NCBI GenBank assembly: GCA_036960405.1
Contig: JBALWS010000007.1
Span: 1 to 64,000 of the forward strand
Origin: Motiliproteus sp036960405
Lineage (GTDB): Bacteria; Pseudomonadota; Gammaproteobacteria; Pseudomonadales; Balneatricaceae
Length of the DNA stretch: 64,000 nt
Direction: 5' to 3'
Every line of letters begins with the position of its first letter. Within the stretch, counting starts at the first letter, position 1. Shown piece by piece: positions 18,034 through 27,224 of this stretch. The position numbers and the translations under genes were made by a program. The notes beneath the pieces are model-generated. The model was given only the letters and a program-made list of their open reading frames with translations, searched no databases and had not been told where the DNA came from.

Positions 18034-19393
18034 GCGGCTACAGCAACGTAGTCGTCGCCCGCTAAAGTCACCCCAGCCCGAGGTGGAGGGGCGAGTTACC
18101 CGGCTGGTTGGATTGACGCTGGAGGCGCGTGGGCTGCGTTCGGCGGTTGGCAGTTACTGTCGTATCGAAGTGGACGCTGAAACTCAGGTTGAAGCCGAGG
18201 TCGTTGGCTTTGGTGATGATTCCATCTATCTGATGCCATTGGTGCCGGTTGAGGGACTTTACCCCGGAGCCAGGGTGGTACCGATGAGTGGCAGTAGTAA
18301 AGTTTCCGTTGGGCCCGAGCTGTTGGGGCGAGTATTGAATGGTTCCGGCCAGCCGCTTGATGGCAAGGGGCCGATAAATACCGAGGTCCAGGTCAGTCTG
18401 GGTGGCTCGCTGATCAACCCGCTGTCGCGTCAACCTATTCACCAAACGCTTGATGTGGGTATCAAGGCCATCAATGCGGTGCTGAGCGTAGGGCGTGGTC
18501 AGCGGATGGGGTTGTTTGCTGGTTCGGGTGTTGGTAAGTCGGTGTTGCTCGGGATGATGACCCGATTTACCGAGGCTGAAATTATCGTTGTCGGACTGAT
18601 TGGTGAGCGGGGGCGAGAGGTCAAAGAGTTTATTGACCATAGCCTGGGTAAAGAGGGCTTGGCTCGTGCGGTGGTGGTGGCTTCTCCAGCAGATGACTCG
18701 CCGTTGATGCGGCTGCGGGCGTCAGAGCTGGCATCGCGAATAGCCGAGTATTTTCGTGACCAGGGTAAGAACGTGTTGTTGTTGATGGATTCGTTGACCC
18801 GTTATGCCCAGGCGCAGCGTGAGATCGCTCTGGCGGTGGGCGAGCCACCTGCAACCAAGGGTTATCCCCCGTCGGTGTTCGCTCGGTTGCCGAAATTGGT
18901 CGAGCGAGCGGGGAATGGCGCCGAGGGAGGTGGCTCGATCACCGCATTTTATACCGTGCTGACCGAGGGCGATGATCAGCAAGATCCGATTGCCGATGCG
19001 GCGCGAGCGATCTTGGATGGTCACGTGGTACTGTCTCGCCAATTGGCTGAAGAGGGGCATTACCCGGCGATCGATGTCGAAGCGTCGATCAGTCGAGCGA
19101 TGCCCCAGGTCGTGTCGCCTCAGCATCTGGGGATGGCGCAAAAGCTAAAGCAGATCTATTCCCGTTATTCGCAAAATCGTGATCTGATCAGCGTTGGAGC
19201 TTATCTAGCCGGCTCGGATCCGGAGATCGATTTGGCGATTGAGCGGGTTCCGCATTTTCGGGCTTTTTTGCAACAGGGCTTGGATGAGAGTGTCTCTTAT
19301 AGTGACAGCGTCCAGTTGCTGCATCAGGTATTAACCCCACCTGCGCCGGAGCCGCAGCAGGCGACAATGAATTTGGCTCGACCTCAATCATAA
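18017..19393 (+). CDS. fliI: Flagellum-specific ATPase FliI
   Basis: 458 residues, of usual length, the hexameric ATPase of flagellar type III export, related to F1 beta. Walker A is GLFAGSGVGKSVLLGMM, Walker B is NVLLLMDSLTRYAQAQRE, and the family signature GEPPATKGYPPSVFARLP is present. The start is ATG 18017 inside the end of fliH; an in-frame GTG at 17984 would add 11 residues without a ribosome site. Confidence 0.96.
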   Translation: MTRLVERLQQRSRRPLKSPQPEVEGRVTRLVGLTLEARGLRSAVGSYCRIEVDAETQVEAEVVGFGDDSIYLMPLVPVEGLYPGARVVPMSGSSKVSVGPELLGRVLNGSGQPLDGKGPINTEVQVSLGGSLINPLSRQPIHQTLDVGIKAINAVLSVGRGQRMGLFAGSGVGKSVLLGMMTRFTEAEIIVVGLIGERGREVKEFIDHSLGKEGLARAVVVASPADDSPLMRLRASELASRIAEYFRDQGKNVLLLMDSLTRYAQAQREIALAVGEPPATKGYPPSVFARLPKLVERAGNGAEGGGSITAFYTVLTEGDDQQDPIADAARAILDGHVVLSRQLAEEGHYPAIDVEASISRAMPQVVSPQHLGMAQKLKQIYSRYSQNRDLISVGAYLAGSDPEIDLAIERVPHFRAFLQQGLDESVSYSDSVQLLHQVLTPPAPEPQQATMNLARPQS

Positions 19394-19430
19394 AAGATTG
19401 GTGGGTTGGAGCAGGTAAAGGTGATTGGCG

Positions 19431-19868
19431 GTGAAGAAGTCCAAGCGTTTACGACCCGTACAAAATTTAGCCGAGCGACGCAAGAAGCAGGCAGAGCAGC
19501 AGCTAGGTCAGGCGCAGCAGCAACTGCAGGCAGAGCAGCAGAAGCTGGTTCAGCTACAAGAGTACTTGCAAGACTATCAGCGTGATCTGCTGAAAACTGG
19601 ACAAGCAGGGGTGAGTATCGAGCAGCTGCAACGGCTGCAATCGTTCAAGCAGCGTTTAGTGGGTGCGCTGGATCAGCAGAAGCAGCAGATTGAATTTTGT
19701 GAGCAAACGTTGGCGTATACCAAGCAGGCTTGGCAAGTTGCTCGGGGTCGTGAAAGGGCGATGGGGTCGTTGATCGAGCGGACTCAGCAGCAAGAGTTAC
19801 AGCAGGAAGACAAGCAGTTACAGAAGCAGATTGACGAGCTGGCTATGCTGCGCCGCCATCGAGATTAG
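19431..19868 (+). CDS. fliJ: Flagellar export chaperone FliJ
   Basis: About 145 residues, almost wholly a glutamine-rich antiparallel coiled coil (KKQAEQQLGQAQQQLQAEQQ and following), the form of FliJ, which sits in the FliI hexamer and connects it to FlhA. The start is either GTG 19431 (AAAGG 9 nt upstream, preferred) or TTG 19425. It is the last gene of the fliE operon; no hairpin terminator was seen after it. Confidence 0.88.
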   Translation: MKKSKRLRPVQNLAERRKKQAEQQLGQAQQQLQAEQQKLVQLQEYLQDYQRDLLKTGQAGVSIEQLQRLQSFKQRLVGALDQQKQQIEFCEQTLAYTKQAWQVARGRERAMGSLIERTQQQELQQEDKQLQKQIDELAMLRRHRD

Positions 19869-19940
19869 CCGCTGGTTTCTACTTCCCTCCCACCCTTCCT
19901 TTCCTACCCTATCTTTTTTTTAAAAATCTTCGTTACCGAC

Positions 19941-19958
19941 TTGGCCTTTTCCTTGCAA
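19941..19958 (+). promoter_or_regulatory. Sigma54 promoter of the fliK operon
   Basis: TTGGCCTTTTCCTTGCAA has GG at 19943-19944 and GC at 19955-19956, the exact sigma54 spacing with a near-consensus -12 TTGCA. The predicted start near 19968 gives a leader of about 22 nt with AGGAGAG before the fliK ATG. Confidence 0.8.
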
Positions 19959-19989
19959 AGCTCTGAGTAGATTTATACAGGAGAGTCAT

Positions 19990-21636
19990 ATGTCTTCGAT
20001 GCCGATGATAGCGGCCGCAGGACCACAGACCGCGTCGTTCCCTGGTGCCAGTGGTCAGGATGCGGCCGGTGCGGGTGGTTTAGATCAGTTATTTACTCAG
20101 ATTATGCAGCAACTACAGGCGGCTTTAGAGCAGACGCCTGGTCAGTTAGACGGCTCTGACTTGCCGTTGGACGGCGAGGCTTTGCCGCAAGAGATGTTTG
20201 CTGAGCTGATGCAGTTTGCCGAACACCTTCAGGGGCAATTGAGCGCGCCGGAACAAGAGCAGCTGACTGAGTTAGTGCAGCAGTTAATGGCGGACGGGGT
20301 GCCTCAGGAGCAGGTGCGGCAATTAACTCAGGCTGCGTTGTTACTGCAGGATGCTCAGCTGCAAAAGCAACAGTCCCCCGATACGCTGGTGCAGTTGGTT
20401 GAGCAGATCCGTACCGTGCCGGAGCATGAGGATGCTGCGTCGCAGCCCCAGTCGAACGAGCGTTCAATTGATGAGCTGTTACTGTTGGCCGAAAAGCTAC
20501 GTCCCGAGCCGGAACCTAAGATAGGCACGGCTATCGACCCTGCTGTCGAAGTTGAGGTAGAGACCAGTGCTAAGGTTGCCCAGGCCGACGCAGCGGCTGA
20601 TGCAGTGCTGGCTGATAAGCAGGAGTCCGATCGCTTAAAGGCAGAAAGCGAGCCGCTTGATGGGTTGTCCAAACCTGAATTGTCCATCGGGATCCCGGCT
20701 CAAGCCGAGCAGCGCTCGATAGAAGCGCGGGTCGAGCCGTTGGCTGCGGACAGTCGTCAGCAAAAACCAGATGCTGTTGCGTCGGTGCAGCCTATCCAGG
20801 CTGAGCAAGTTAAGGCTGGTGCCGCCGTAGTGCCACCTTCGGTGGCGCCGAGTCGGGCAGAGTCGGGTGGGGATGCTGGCCGAGTTGTGCAAGAGAGTGC
20901 CTCTCAGGCTAGTAGCGGCGCAGGTGTCGTGTCATCCGAGCAAGATGCCGACGGCGCGGACACGCGTCAGGATGGTCGGCGCGATAATTTGCGCGACCAG
21001 AGCTTGGCACGCTGGGCTGAGCTACGCGATTCGGTTGTCGCGCAGGGGCAAAAACTGGCCCAAAATGATGCCGCCTTTAAAGATGCGCTGGGCGCGCAGG
21101 CCGGGATAGGCAGGTCGGAGGTGGCGTCGCTGTCACAGGCGGGTAATGTCACCAGCCTGATGCAGTTGCAGCAGGCTTATCAAGCCAGTTCGGCTAACAC
21201 TGGGTTGTTGGGTGTGGGTGAGCGTTTCGGTAGTGAGCGCTGGGCGCCCGCTGCGTCGCAGCGAATCTCATGGATGGTCGGCCAGAACATCAGTAGCGCC
21301 GAGATACGGCTTGATCCGCCGGAATTGGGCAGTCTGACCGTCAGGCTGAATATTCAAGGTGATCAAACCAGTGTGAGCTTTATCAGCCCGCACGCACATG
21401 TGCGCGAAGTGCTTGAGCAGCAGATGCCACGATTACGCGAGATGTTGTCCGATAATGGGCTGGAATTAGGTCAAGCCGATGTGTCCGATCAGTCGCAACC
21501 GCAGAGCTCGGACGAAGGCGATCGGCGAGGCTTAGCTGGGACGGCCGGAAGTGGTGATATTGATGCTTTAAATCAAGAAGATGGAGGCACCGCAGGGTTA
21601 CAAATGTCATTAGCGCTGGTGGATTATTACGCCTGA
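19990..21636 (+). CDS. fliK: Flagellar hook-length control protein FliK
   Basis: 548 residues; the secreted ruler that ends hook export by switching FlhB. The long middle is low in order, rich in Gln, Ala, Glu and Pro. The conserved Flg_hook domain near the C-terminus (about 425-495) contains SAEIRLDPPELGSLTVRLNI and the following VSFISPHAHVREVLEQQMPR. The start is ATG 19990 behind AGGAGAG. It begins its own sigma54 transcription unit. A second FliK-like protein is encoded at 41638-43611. Confidence 0.93.
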   Translation: MSSMPMIAAAGPQTASFPGASGQDAAGAGGLDQLFTQIMQQLQAALEQTPGQLDGSDLPLDGEALPQEMFAELMQFAEHLQGQLSAPEQEQLTELVQQLMADGVPQEQVRQLTQAALLLQDAQLQKQQSPDTLVQLVEQIRTVPEHEDAASQPQSNERSIDELLLLAEKLRPEPEPKIGTAIDPAVEVEVETSAKVAQADAAADAVLADKQESDRLKAESEPLDGLSKPELSIGIPAQAEQRSIEARVEPLAADSRQQKPDAVASVQPIQAEQVKAGAAVVPPSVAPSRAESGGDAGRVVQESASQASSGAGVVSSEQDADGADTRQDGRRDNLRDQSLARWAELRDSVVAQGQKLAQNDAAFKDALGAQAGIGRSEVASLSQAGNVTSLMQLQQAYQASSANTGLLGVGERFGSERWAPAASQRISWMVGQNISSAEIRLDPPELGSLTVRLNIQGDQTSVSFISPHAHVREVLEQQMPRLREMLSDNGLELGQADVSDQSQPQSSDEGDRRGLAGTAGSGDIDALNQEDGGTAGLQMSLALVDYYA

Positions 21637-21676
21637 TTGGAGGCTGTGCTGTAGAGGCTACCGAAGCCTGGTTTTA

Positions 21677-21685
21677 TGGTATAGT
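21677..21685 (+). promoter_or_regulatory. Possible extended -10 promoter before fliL
   Basis: TGGTATAGT is an extended -10 form (TGn-TATAGT) with no recognisable -35 at the expected distance (21657-21662 is GCTACC). It lies about 80 bp before fliL. A 5-bp GC-rich hairpin followed by TTTT (21699-21717) lies just after it, so the site may be inactive. Confidence 0.25.
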
Positions 21686-21764
21686 CCTCGGCTTGCACCA
21701 CGGCTCGTCCGTGTTTTAATGAAGGCCTCTGAAAAGCGGGCTGGTGTGTAGGTTTGAGGACGTT

Positions 21765-22283
21765 ATGGCTGAAGAGACAAGCCCTGAAGAGGGGGCTGCC
21801 AAAAGTAGCAAAATATCGCCGAAGCTGTTGATTATTATTGTGGTGATAGTGCTGCTGTTAGCGGGCGGCGGTGGAGCCGCATGGTTTTTGCTCGGTGGTG
21901 AGCCCGATGTAGAGACCGATCCGGCCAAGGCTGTTGTGGTCCGTAAAGAAGCGATCTACGTCAAACTTCGGACATTGGGCGGTAAGCCGTCGTTTATTGC
22001 CAATTTTTCCGAGAAGACGGGACGCCAGCGCTTTCTGCAGATCTATGCCGAGGCGATGACTCGAGATCAAGAGGTCGCCGATGCGTTGACCAAGCATATG
22101 CCGTTGGTGATTCATGAGCTATCGACGCTTTATGCGAGTCAGGAGTTTGTCGACTTGCAAACCGCTGAGGGTAAGGAGCGTCTGCGTAAAGCGTCTGGGC
22201 GTAAGGTGCAGGAGATCTTGCAGCGCGAGATTAATCGCCCGGGCATAGAAGAAGTCTTTTTTACTAACTTTGTGATGCAATAG
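21765..22283 (+). CDS. fliL: Flagellar basal body-associated protein FliL
   Basis: 172 residues; a single-pass inner-membrane protein around the stator that increases torque. There is a short acidic cytoplasmic N-terminus, a strong transmembrane helix at about 21-43 (LLIIIVVIVLLLAGGGGAAW), and a periplasmic domain ending in the family's typical EEVFFTNFVMQ. The start is ATG 21765 with GAGGA upstream; an in-frame GTG at 21744 is less likely. Confidence 0.94.
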   Translation: MAEETSPEEGAAKSSKISPKLLIIIVVIVLLLAGGGGAAWFLLGGEPDVETDPAKAVVVRKEAIYVKLRTLGGKPSFIANFSEKTGRQRFLQIYAEAMTRDQEVADALTKHMPLVIHELSTLYASQEFVDLQTAEGKERLRKASGRKVQEILQREINRPGIEEVFFTNFVMQ

Positions 22284-22295
22284 GTTCCAGTAGAT

Positions 22296-23267
22296 ATGAG
22301 CGTTCAGGATCTGCTGTCACAAGACGAAATCGATGCCCTGCTTCATGGTGTCGATGACGGTGATATTGAGACCGAGGACGAAGAGGAGATAGAAGGTGCG
22401 CGATCCTATGACCTGACCAGTCAGGATCGAATCGTACGGGGGCGGATGCCGACCCTGGAGATGATCAACGAACGCTTTGCCCGCTATACCCGAATCAGTT
22501 TGTTCAATATCTTGCGCCGTAGCGCCGATGTCTCGGTGGGTGGCGTACAGATCCTCAAGTTTGGCGAGTACGTCCATACCCTTTACGTTCCGACTAGCCT
22601 GAATCTGGTTAAAGTTCGCCCGTTACGTGGCACTAGTTTGTTTATCATGGATGCCAAGCTGGTGTTCAAGTTGGTTGACAACTTCTTTGGTGGCGATGGT
22701 CGTCACGCCAAAATTGAGGGGCGTGAATTTACCCCGACCGAAACCCGTATTGTACGGATGCTGCTGACGCAGATTTTTATCGATCTGCGCGAGGCCTGGT
22801 CGCCTGTCTTTAAGGTCGATTTTGACTACCTCAACTCCGAGGTAAACCCTTCGATGGCTAACATTGTTAGCCCTAGCGAAGTGGTGGTGGTCAGTACCTT
22901 TCATATCGAGCTCGACGGAGGCGGTGGCGATTTCCATGTCACCATGCCGTATTCGATGTTGGAGCCGATTCGTGAAATTCTTGATTCGGGTACGCAAAGT
23001 GACTCCGACGAAAAGGATGAGCGTTGGGTCACGGCTCTGCGCCAAGATATTATGGATGCCAAGGTCAGCTTAGAGATGACGGTGGCCGAACGGCAGATTT
23101 CACTGCGCGATATTCTTGAAATGGAAGCCGGTGATGTGATCCCGGTTGAGGTGCCTGATGAGCTGACCCTGACAGCCAATGGCGTACCGAGCTTCAAGTG
23201 TAAGTTGGGGTTGTCGCGCACTAATTTGGCGGTGAAGATCGTAGACCAGATAAAGCGCAAGAAATAG
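22296..23267 (+). CDS. fliM: Flagellar motor switch protein FliM
   Basis: 323 residues, usual length; the C-ring subunit that receives CheY-P. The CheY-binding N-terminal peptide LLSQDEIDALLHGV is at residues 6-19. The middle CheC-like domain carries GGVQILKFGEYVHTLYVPTS and the C-terminal SpoA domain binds FliN and FliG. It is preceded by fliL (12 bp) and followed by fliN. The N-terminal peptide is closely echoed in CheA and CheZ of this window. Confidence 0.97.
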   Translation: MSVQDLLSQDEIDALLHGVDDGDIETEDEEEIEGARSYDLTSQDRIVRGRMPTLEMINERFARYTRISLFNILRRSADVSVGGVQILKFGEYVHTLYVPTSLNLVKVRPLRGTSLFIMDAKLVFKLVDNFFGGDGRHAKIEGREFTPTETRIVRMLLTQIFIDLREAWSPVFKVDFDYLNSEVNPSMANIVSPSEVVVVSTFHIELDGGGGDFHVTMPYSMLEPIREILDSGTQSDSDEKDERWVTALRQDIMDAKVSLEMTVAERQISLRDILEMEAGDVIPVEVPDELTLTANGVPSFKCKLGLSRTNLAVKIVDQIKRKK

Positions 23268-23324
23268 CCATCGTAGGGTGGTATTGGCGAATAACGAAGA
23301 CAAGTCTCTTGAGAGAACTGTGGC

Positions 23325-23792
23325 ATGAGTGACGAAAACGAAACTAACGAACAGGCGATGGCCGATGAGTGGGCCGCTGCGCTGGAGGATCAAGAAGCCA
23401 CTGGCGGAAGTGATGTCGATGATGTCTGGGCCGAGGCGATGTCTGAGCAAGGGGTTGAACCGGATGCTGAGGCGGTCGACCTGAATGAATTGGTTGATGA
23501 TTCGATGCCGATGCCGATGCAGGTGGGTGATAACCCGGATCTGGACGTTATTCTTGATATCCCGGTATCGCTATCGATGGAGGTCGGCAGCACCGAGATT
23601 GCTATTCGTAACCTGCTCCAGTTGAGCCAAGGGTCGGTGATCGAATTGGATCGTATGGCGGGTGAGCCGCTGGATGTCCGGGTCAACGGGACGTTGATCG
23701 CGCATGGTGAGGTGGTAGTGGTGAATGATCGGTTTGGTATTCGCTTGACCGACGTGGTTAGCCCCTCTGAGCGTATTAGGAAGTTGCGTTGA
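23325..23792 (+). CDS. fliN: Flagellar motor switch protein FliN
   Basis: 155 residues; lower C-ring component that also docks FliH. The N-terminal 60 residues are acidic with two short Trp motifs (DEWAAAL and DDVWAEAM). The C-terminal SpoA domain reads LDVILDIPVSLSMEVGSTEI, then LLQLSQGSVIELDRMAGEPL. Its stop overlaps the TTG start of fliO by 4 nt. Confidence 0.97.
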   Translation: MSDENETNEQAMADEWAAALEDQEATGGSDVDDVWAEAMSEQGVEPDAEAVDLNELVDDSMPMPMQVGDNPDLDVILDIPVSLSMEVGSTEIAIRNLLQLSQGSVIELDRMAGEPLDVRVNGTLIAHGEVVVVNDRFGIRLTDVVSPSERIRKLR

Positions 23793-24289
23793 GTCGATAT
23801 GCCGGGTTGCTGTTAGCTTGGCTGTGGTCCGGGCACGCGCTGAGTGCGATTTCGGGAGCCGTGGCCAGTGTTCCGGCGCAGGGCTCTGCCGCTGCCAGCA
23901 ATCGAGTTGCCGAAGGGTTTGATCTCGCCACGCTGGGTCAGCTATTGGCTGGGTTGGTGTTGGTGTTGGTGGTCTTTTTGGGGTTGGCGTGGTTGGTGCG
24001 GCGTAGCGGTATAGCGGGTGGTTTCTCTCATCAAGGGTTAAACGTTATCGCCACCTTGCCGCTGACTACGCGCGAACGCGTGGTGTTGGTGCAGGCGGGG
24101 TCGCAACAGTTGCTGCTGGGTGTGGCGCCTGGGCGAGTTAATTTGCTGCAAAGTTTTGATCAGCCGCTGGTTGAATCGACGGCTCCGGCAGCTCCGCCCT
24201 TTTCTCAATGGTTGCAACGGGCGATGGCCAAGTCGTCGCAATCACCCTCGACGGTGGGTAATCCACGCGGCGAAGCGTCCAATGATTAA
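23789..24289 (+). CDS. fliO: Flagellar biosynthesis protein FliO
   Basis: 166 residues; a scaffold for FliP assembly in the export gate. It has an N-terminal signal-like segment, a transmembrane helix at about 51-70 (LLAGLVLVLVVFLGLAWLVRR), and the conserved cytoplasmic LNVIATLPLTTRERVVLVQA and QQLLLGVAPGRVNLL. It starts at TTG 23789, coupled to fliN (TTGA overlap), and overlaps fliP by 8 nt. Confidence 0.92.
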   Translation: MSRYAGLLLAWLWSGHALSAISGAVASVPAQGSAAASNRVAEGFDLATLGQLLAGLVLVLVVFLGLAWLVRRSGIAGGFSHQGLNVIATLPLTTRERVVLVQAGSQQLLLGVAPGRVNLLQSFDQPLVESTAPAAPPFSQWLQRAMAKSSQSPSTVGNPRGEASND

Positions 24290-25022
24290 GTGGTTGGGGC
24301 TGCTGCTGTTGGTGTTGCTACCGGGAGTGGCGTTGGCCGAAGTCGGCGGTATTGAAGCAGTCACTATCACTACCGCAGAAGATGGCGCGCAGAGCTACTC
24401 GGTGACGCTGCAGATTTTGATCTTGATGACGCTGCTGACGTTCCTGCCAGCGATCATCATGATGATGACCTCGTTCACCCGAATTATCATCGTATTTGCT
24501 ATCTTGCGGCAGGCGCTAGGGTTGCAGCAGACGCCATCGAATCAGATTCTGGTAGGACTGGCGCTGTTTTTAACCTTTTTTATCATGACGCCGGTGCTGG
24601 AGCGGGTCAATGCTGAGGCGGTGCAGCCGTACCTGAATGAAGAGTTGACCGCTATTCAGACGATCGAGAAGGCGGTGCAGCCATTTAGGGGCTTTATGCT
24701 TAGGCAGACTCGAGAGAGTGATATCGAGCTGTTTGTGCGGATCGCGGGCTTGGAGCAGGTTGAGTCTCCGGAAGCGTTGCCGTTAAGTATTCTGGTCCCC
24801 GCGTTTGTCACCAGTGAGTTGAAGACCGCTTTTCAGATCGGTTTTATGCTCTATATTCCTTTTTTGATTATCGATATGGTCGTTGCCAGTGTGTTGATGG
24901 CGATGGGTATGATGATGTTGTCGCCGGTGATTATCTCGTTGCCATTTAAGATCATGCTGTTTGTGCTGGTCGATGGCTGGGCGATGGTGGTCGGTACGCT
25001 TGCTGCCAGTTTTGGCACTTAG
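24282..25022 (+). CDS. fliP: Flagellar export gate protein FliP
   Basis: 246 residues, usual length; the main channel subunit of the FliP5Q4R1 export gate. It carries a cleavable signal peptide (MIKWLGLLLLVLLPGVALAE), then conserved MTSFTRIIIVFAILRQALG, FFIMTPVLERVN and the C-terminal LVDGWAMVVGTLAASF. The start is ATG 24282, overlapping the end of fliO; a longer reading to 24120 would only extend into the fliO gene. Confidence 0.97.
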   Translation: MIKWLGLLLLVLLPGVALAEVGGIEAVTITTAEDGAQSYSVTLQILILMTLLTFLPAIIMMMTSFTRIIIVFAILRQALGLQQTPSNQILVGLALFLTFFIMTPVLERVNAEAVQPYLNEELTAIQTIEKAVQPFRGFMLRQTRESDIELFVRIAGLEQVESPEALPLSILVPAFVTSELKTAFQIGFMLYIPFLIIDMVVASVLMAMGMMMLSPVIISLPFKIMLFVLVDGWAMVVGTLAASFGT

Positions 25023-25035
25023 GTAGAGCTGCGAT

Positions 25036-25305
25036 ATGACCCCGGAAGTGGTGCTGGATCTCTATCGTGAAGCCTTTTTCCTGATCATTATCATCGTTGC
25101 GGTGCTGATTATACCGAGCCTGCTAGTCGGGCTGGTAATTGCGACGTTTCAGGCGGCAACCCAGATTAACGAGCAGACGCTGAGCTTTCTGCCGCGTTTC
25201 ATTATGACCCTGGCCACTATAATGTGGACCGGTCCGTGGATAGTTACTAAAATTACCGACTACTTTAATTTTCTGTTTCACAATATCCCCTTCTTGATCG
25301 GTTAG
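25036..25305 (+). CDS. fliQ: Flagellar export gate protein FliQ
   Basis: 89 residues, usual length, with two transmembrane helices and the conserved ATFQAATQINEQTLSFLPR. It is a peripheral helical subunit of the export gate. Spaced 13 bp after fliP and 4 bp before fliR. Confidence 0.97.
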   Translation: MTPEVVLDLYREAFFLIIIIVAVLIIPSLLVGLVIATFQAATQINEQTLSFLPRFIMTLATIMWTGPWIVTKITDYFNFLFHNIPFLIG

Positions 25306-25309
25306 GCCG

Positions 25310-26089
25310 ATGCTTGAGCTGAGTATTCCTGAGTTGGTGGAGTGGATGAATCGCTTCATGTGGCCGCTATTTCGCATCGCCAGCTTCTTTATGGCGGTGC
25401 CGATGATCGGTACCCAATTGGTGCCCGCTCGGGTGCGGTTGTCGCTGGCGCTGGTCGTCACTATATTGATTGCGCCGTTGTTGCCGCCGATGCCTGTGTA
25501 CGAGGGGCTTTCTGCTGAGGTCTTCATGATCGTCGTGCAGCAGTTGCTGATTGGTACCGTGCTTGGGTTTATGGTGCAGATCTTGTTTCATATCTTTGTT
25601 GTTGCTGCGCAGTTGATCTCGTCCCAGATGGGTTTGGGCTTTGCTTCCATTTCGGATCCGGCCAATGGTGTGTCGGTGGTGGTGCTGGCGCAGCTCTACA
25701 CGATGCTTGGGATGATGCTATTTCTGGCAATGGATGGTCATCTGGTGTTGATCGATGTGATCGTGGGGAGTTTTCATATACTGCCGGTTGGCGAGATGCT
25801 TCCTGTAGAGGTGTTGTGGCAAGTGGCCATGGCGGCTAGTTGGATGTTTGCTGGCGCATTGCTGCTGGCGCTGCCCGCTGTGATTGCGTTGCTGATTGTT
25901 AACTTCGCTTTCGGCATTATGACCAAGGCTGCGCCGCAGCTAAATATTTTTGCGATCGGTTTTCCGTTCACGATGTTGTTCGGATTGTTTATTACCTGGG
26001 TCAGTTTGGCCGGCTTTTTGGGGCAGTACCGGCAGTTATCAGAGCAGGTGCTGGGGTATGTCAGTCGTTTGTTGATCGGAGGTTCTTAG
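25310..26089 (+). CDS. fliR: Flagellar export gate protein FliR
   Basis: 259 residues, usual length, with about six hydrophobic segments; it closes the FliPQR helical assembly. Conserved stretches are FRIASFFMAVPMIGTQLVPA and GLGFASISDPANGVSVVVLA. Its stop is 1 bp before flhB. Confidence 0.96.
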   Translation: MLELSIPELVEWMNRFMWPLFRIASFFMAVPMIGTQLVPARVRLSLALVVTILIAPLLPPMPVYEGLSAEVFMIVVQQLLIGTVLGFMVQILFHIFVVAAQLISSQMGLGFASISDPANGVSVVVLAQLYTMLGMMLFLAMDGHLVLIDVIVGSFHILPVGEMLPVEVLWQVAMAASWMFAGALLLALPAVIALLIVNFAFGIMTKAAPQLNIFAIGFPFTMLFGLFITWVSLAGFLGQYRQLSEQVLGYVSRLLIGGS

Positions 26090-26090
26090 C

Positions 26091-27224
26091 ATGGCTGAGC
26101 AGGACTCCGGTCAGGAAAAATCAGAAGAACCCACGGCGAAACGGCTAAAAGACGCACGTGAAAAAGGGGATATTGCTCGTTCCAAAGAGTTGACCACGAC
26201 GGTGTTGTTGTTGGCTGCAGCAGCGGGGCTGATTGTGCTTGGGCCTGGGATTGGGCGGGGTGTTGAGCGGGTGATGTCGCGTAACTTTGTACTTGATCGA
26301 CGCGATCTGTTTGATCCGGGGATGATGTTTGATCATCTGGGTGCGGCTGTTGTCGAGATGATGTGGGCGTTGATCGCTTTTTATGCGGTGGTGTTTGTTT
26401 CGGCCATTATTGGGCCGATCGCGCTAGGCGGGTGGAATTTTAGCGCTAAGGCGATGTCGCCGAAGGCGAGTCGGTTGGATCCGTTGGCGGGCCTTAAGCG
26501 GATGTTTGCGCTTAAGGCGCTGGTCGAGCTGGTCAAGGCGTTAGCAAAATTTTTAGTGGTAGGGTCGCTTTGTGTAGTGATTCTGTTGCTGCAGCAGCCG
26601 GACTTGTTGAGCATGGGTAGCGAGGCGGTAGTACCTGCGATGCGTCATGGTTTGGAGGTGCTGAGTTGGGCCTTCTTGTGGATGTGCGCCACGATGATAT
26701 TTATTGCTGCGGTGGATGTGCCGTTCCAGCTTCATGATCATAACCAGAAGCTCAAAATGACCTTGCAAGAGGTCAAGGATGAGATGAAAAACACCGAAGG
26801 TAAACCTGAGGTCAAAGGGCGCATTCGTCAGTTGCAGTACGAGATGTCTCAGCGGCGGATGATGAGTGACGTACCCCAGGCAGACGTGGTGATTACCAAC
26901 CCCGAGCACTATTCGGTGGCGCTGAAGTATAGCGAAGGGGGGGCGGGTGCCCCGGTTCTTGTTGCCAAAGGGGTTGATCAAACCGCGTTGAAGATACGTG
27001 AGATCGCGGTTGAGCATGAAGTGCCGATCTTGGCGGCGCCGCCGCTAGCGCGGGCGATCTATTTCAACACCGAGATAGATGATGAGATACCCGAGGGGCT
27101 TTATGTGGCCGTGGCCCAAGTGCTTGCCTATGTCTTCCAGCTGCGTGAGTATCGCGCCCGGCGCGCCTCTAATCCTGAGGTTCCGAATGAATTTTCCATT
27201 CCCGATGAGTTGCGTCACGACTGA
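26091..27224 (+). CDS. flhB: Flagellar export switch protein FlhB
   Basis: 377 residues; export apparatus protein whose cytoplasmic domain controls the change from hook to filament substrates. It opens with EKSEEPTAKRLKDAREKGDI, has four transmembrane helices to about residue 210, then the linker and the C-domain. The autocleavage motif, normally NPTH, reads NPEH at residues 270-273 (nt 26898-26909): Asn, Pro and His are kept and Thr is replaced by Glu. Last gene of the fliK operon. Confidence 0.97.
   Translation: MAEQDSGQEKSEEPTAKRLKDAREKGDIARSKELTTTVLLLAAAAGLIVLGPGIGRGVERVMSRNFVLDRRDLFDPGMMFDHLGAAVVEMMWALIAFYAVVFVSAIIGPIALGGWNFSAKAMSPKASRLDPLAGLKRMFALKALVELVKALAKFLVVGSLCVVILLLQQPDLLSMGSEAVVPAMRHGLEVLSWAFLWMCATMIFIAAVDVPFQLHDHNQKLKMTLQEVKDEMKNTEGKPEVKGRIRQLQYEMSQRRMMSDVPQADVVITNPEHYSVALKYSEGGAGAPVLVAKGVDQTALKIREIAVEHEVPILAAPPLARAIYFNTEIDDEIPEGLYVAVAQVLAYVFQLREYRARRASNPEVPNEFSIPDELRHD

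Noticed and set aside
18068..18640. 190-codon antisense frame inside fliI
   Set aside because: Same reason; fliI has all ATPase motifs in the other frame.
21699..21717. CACGG-CTCGT-CCGTG followed by TTTT as a terminator before fliL
   Set aside because: The stem is only 5 bp and it would cut a normally continuous fliK-fliL operon.
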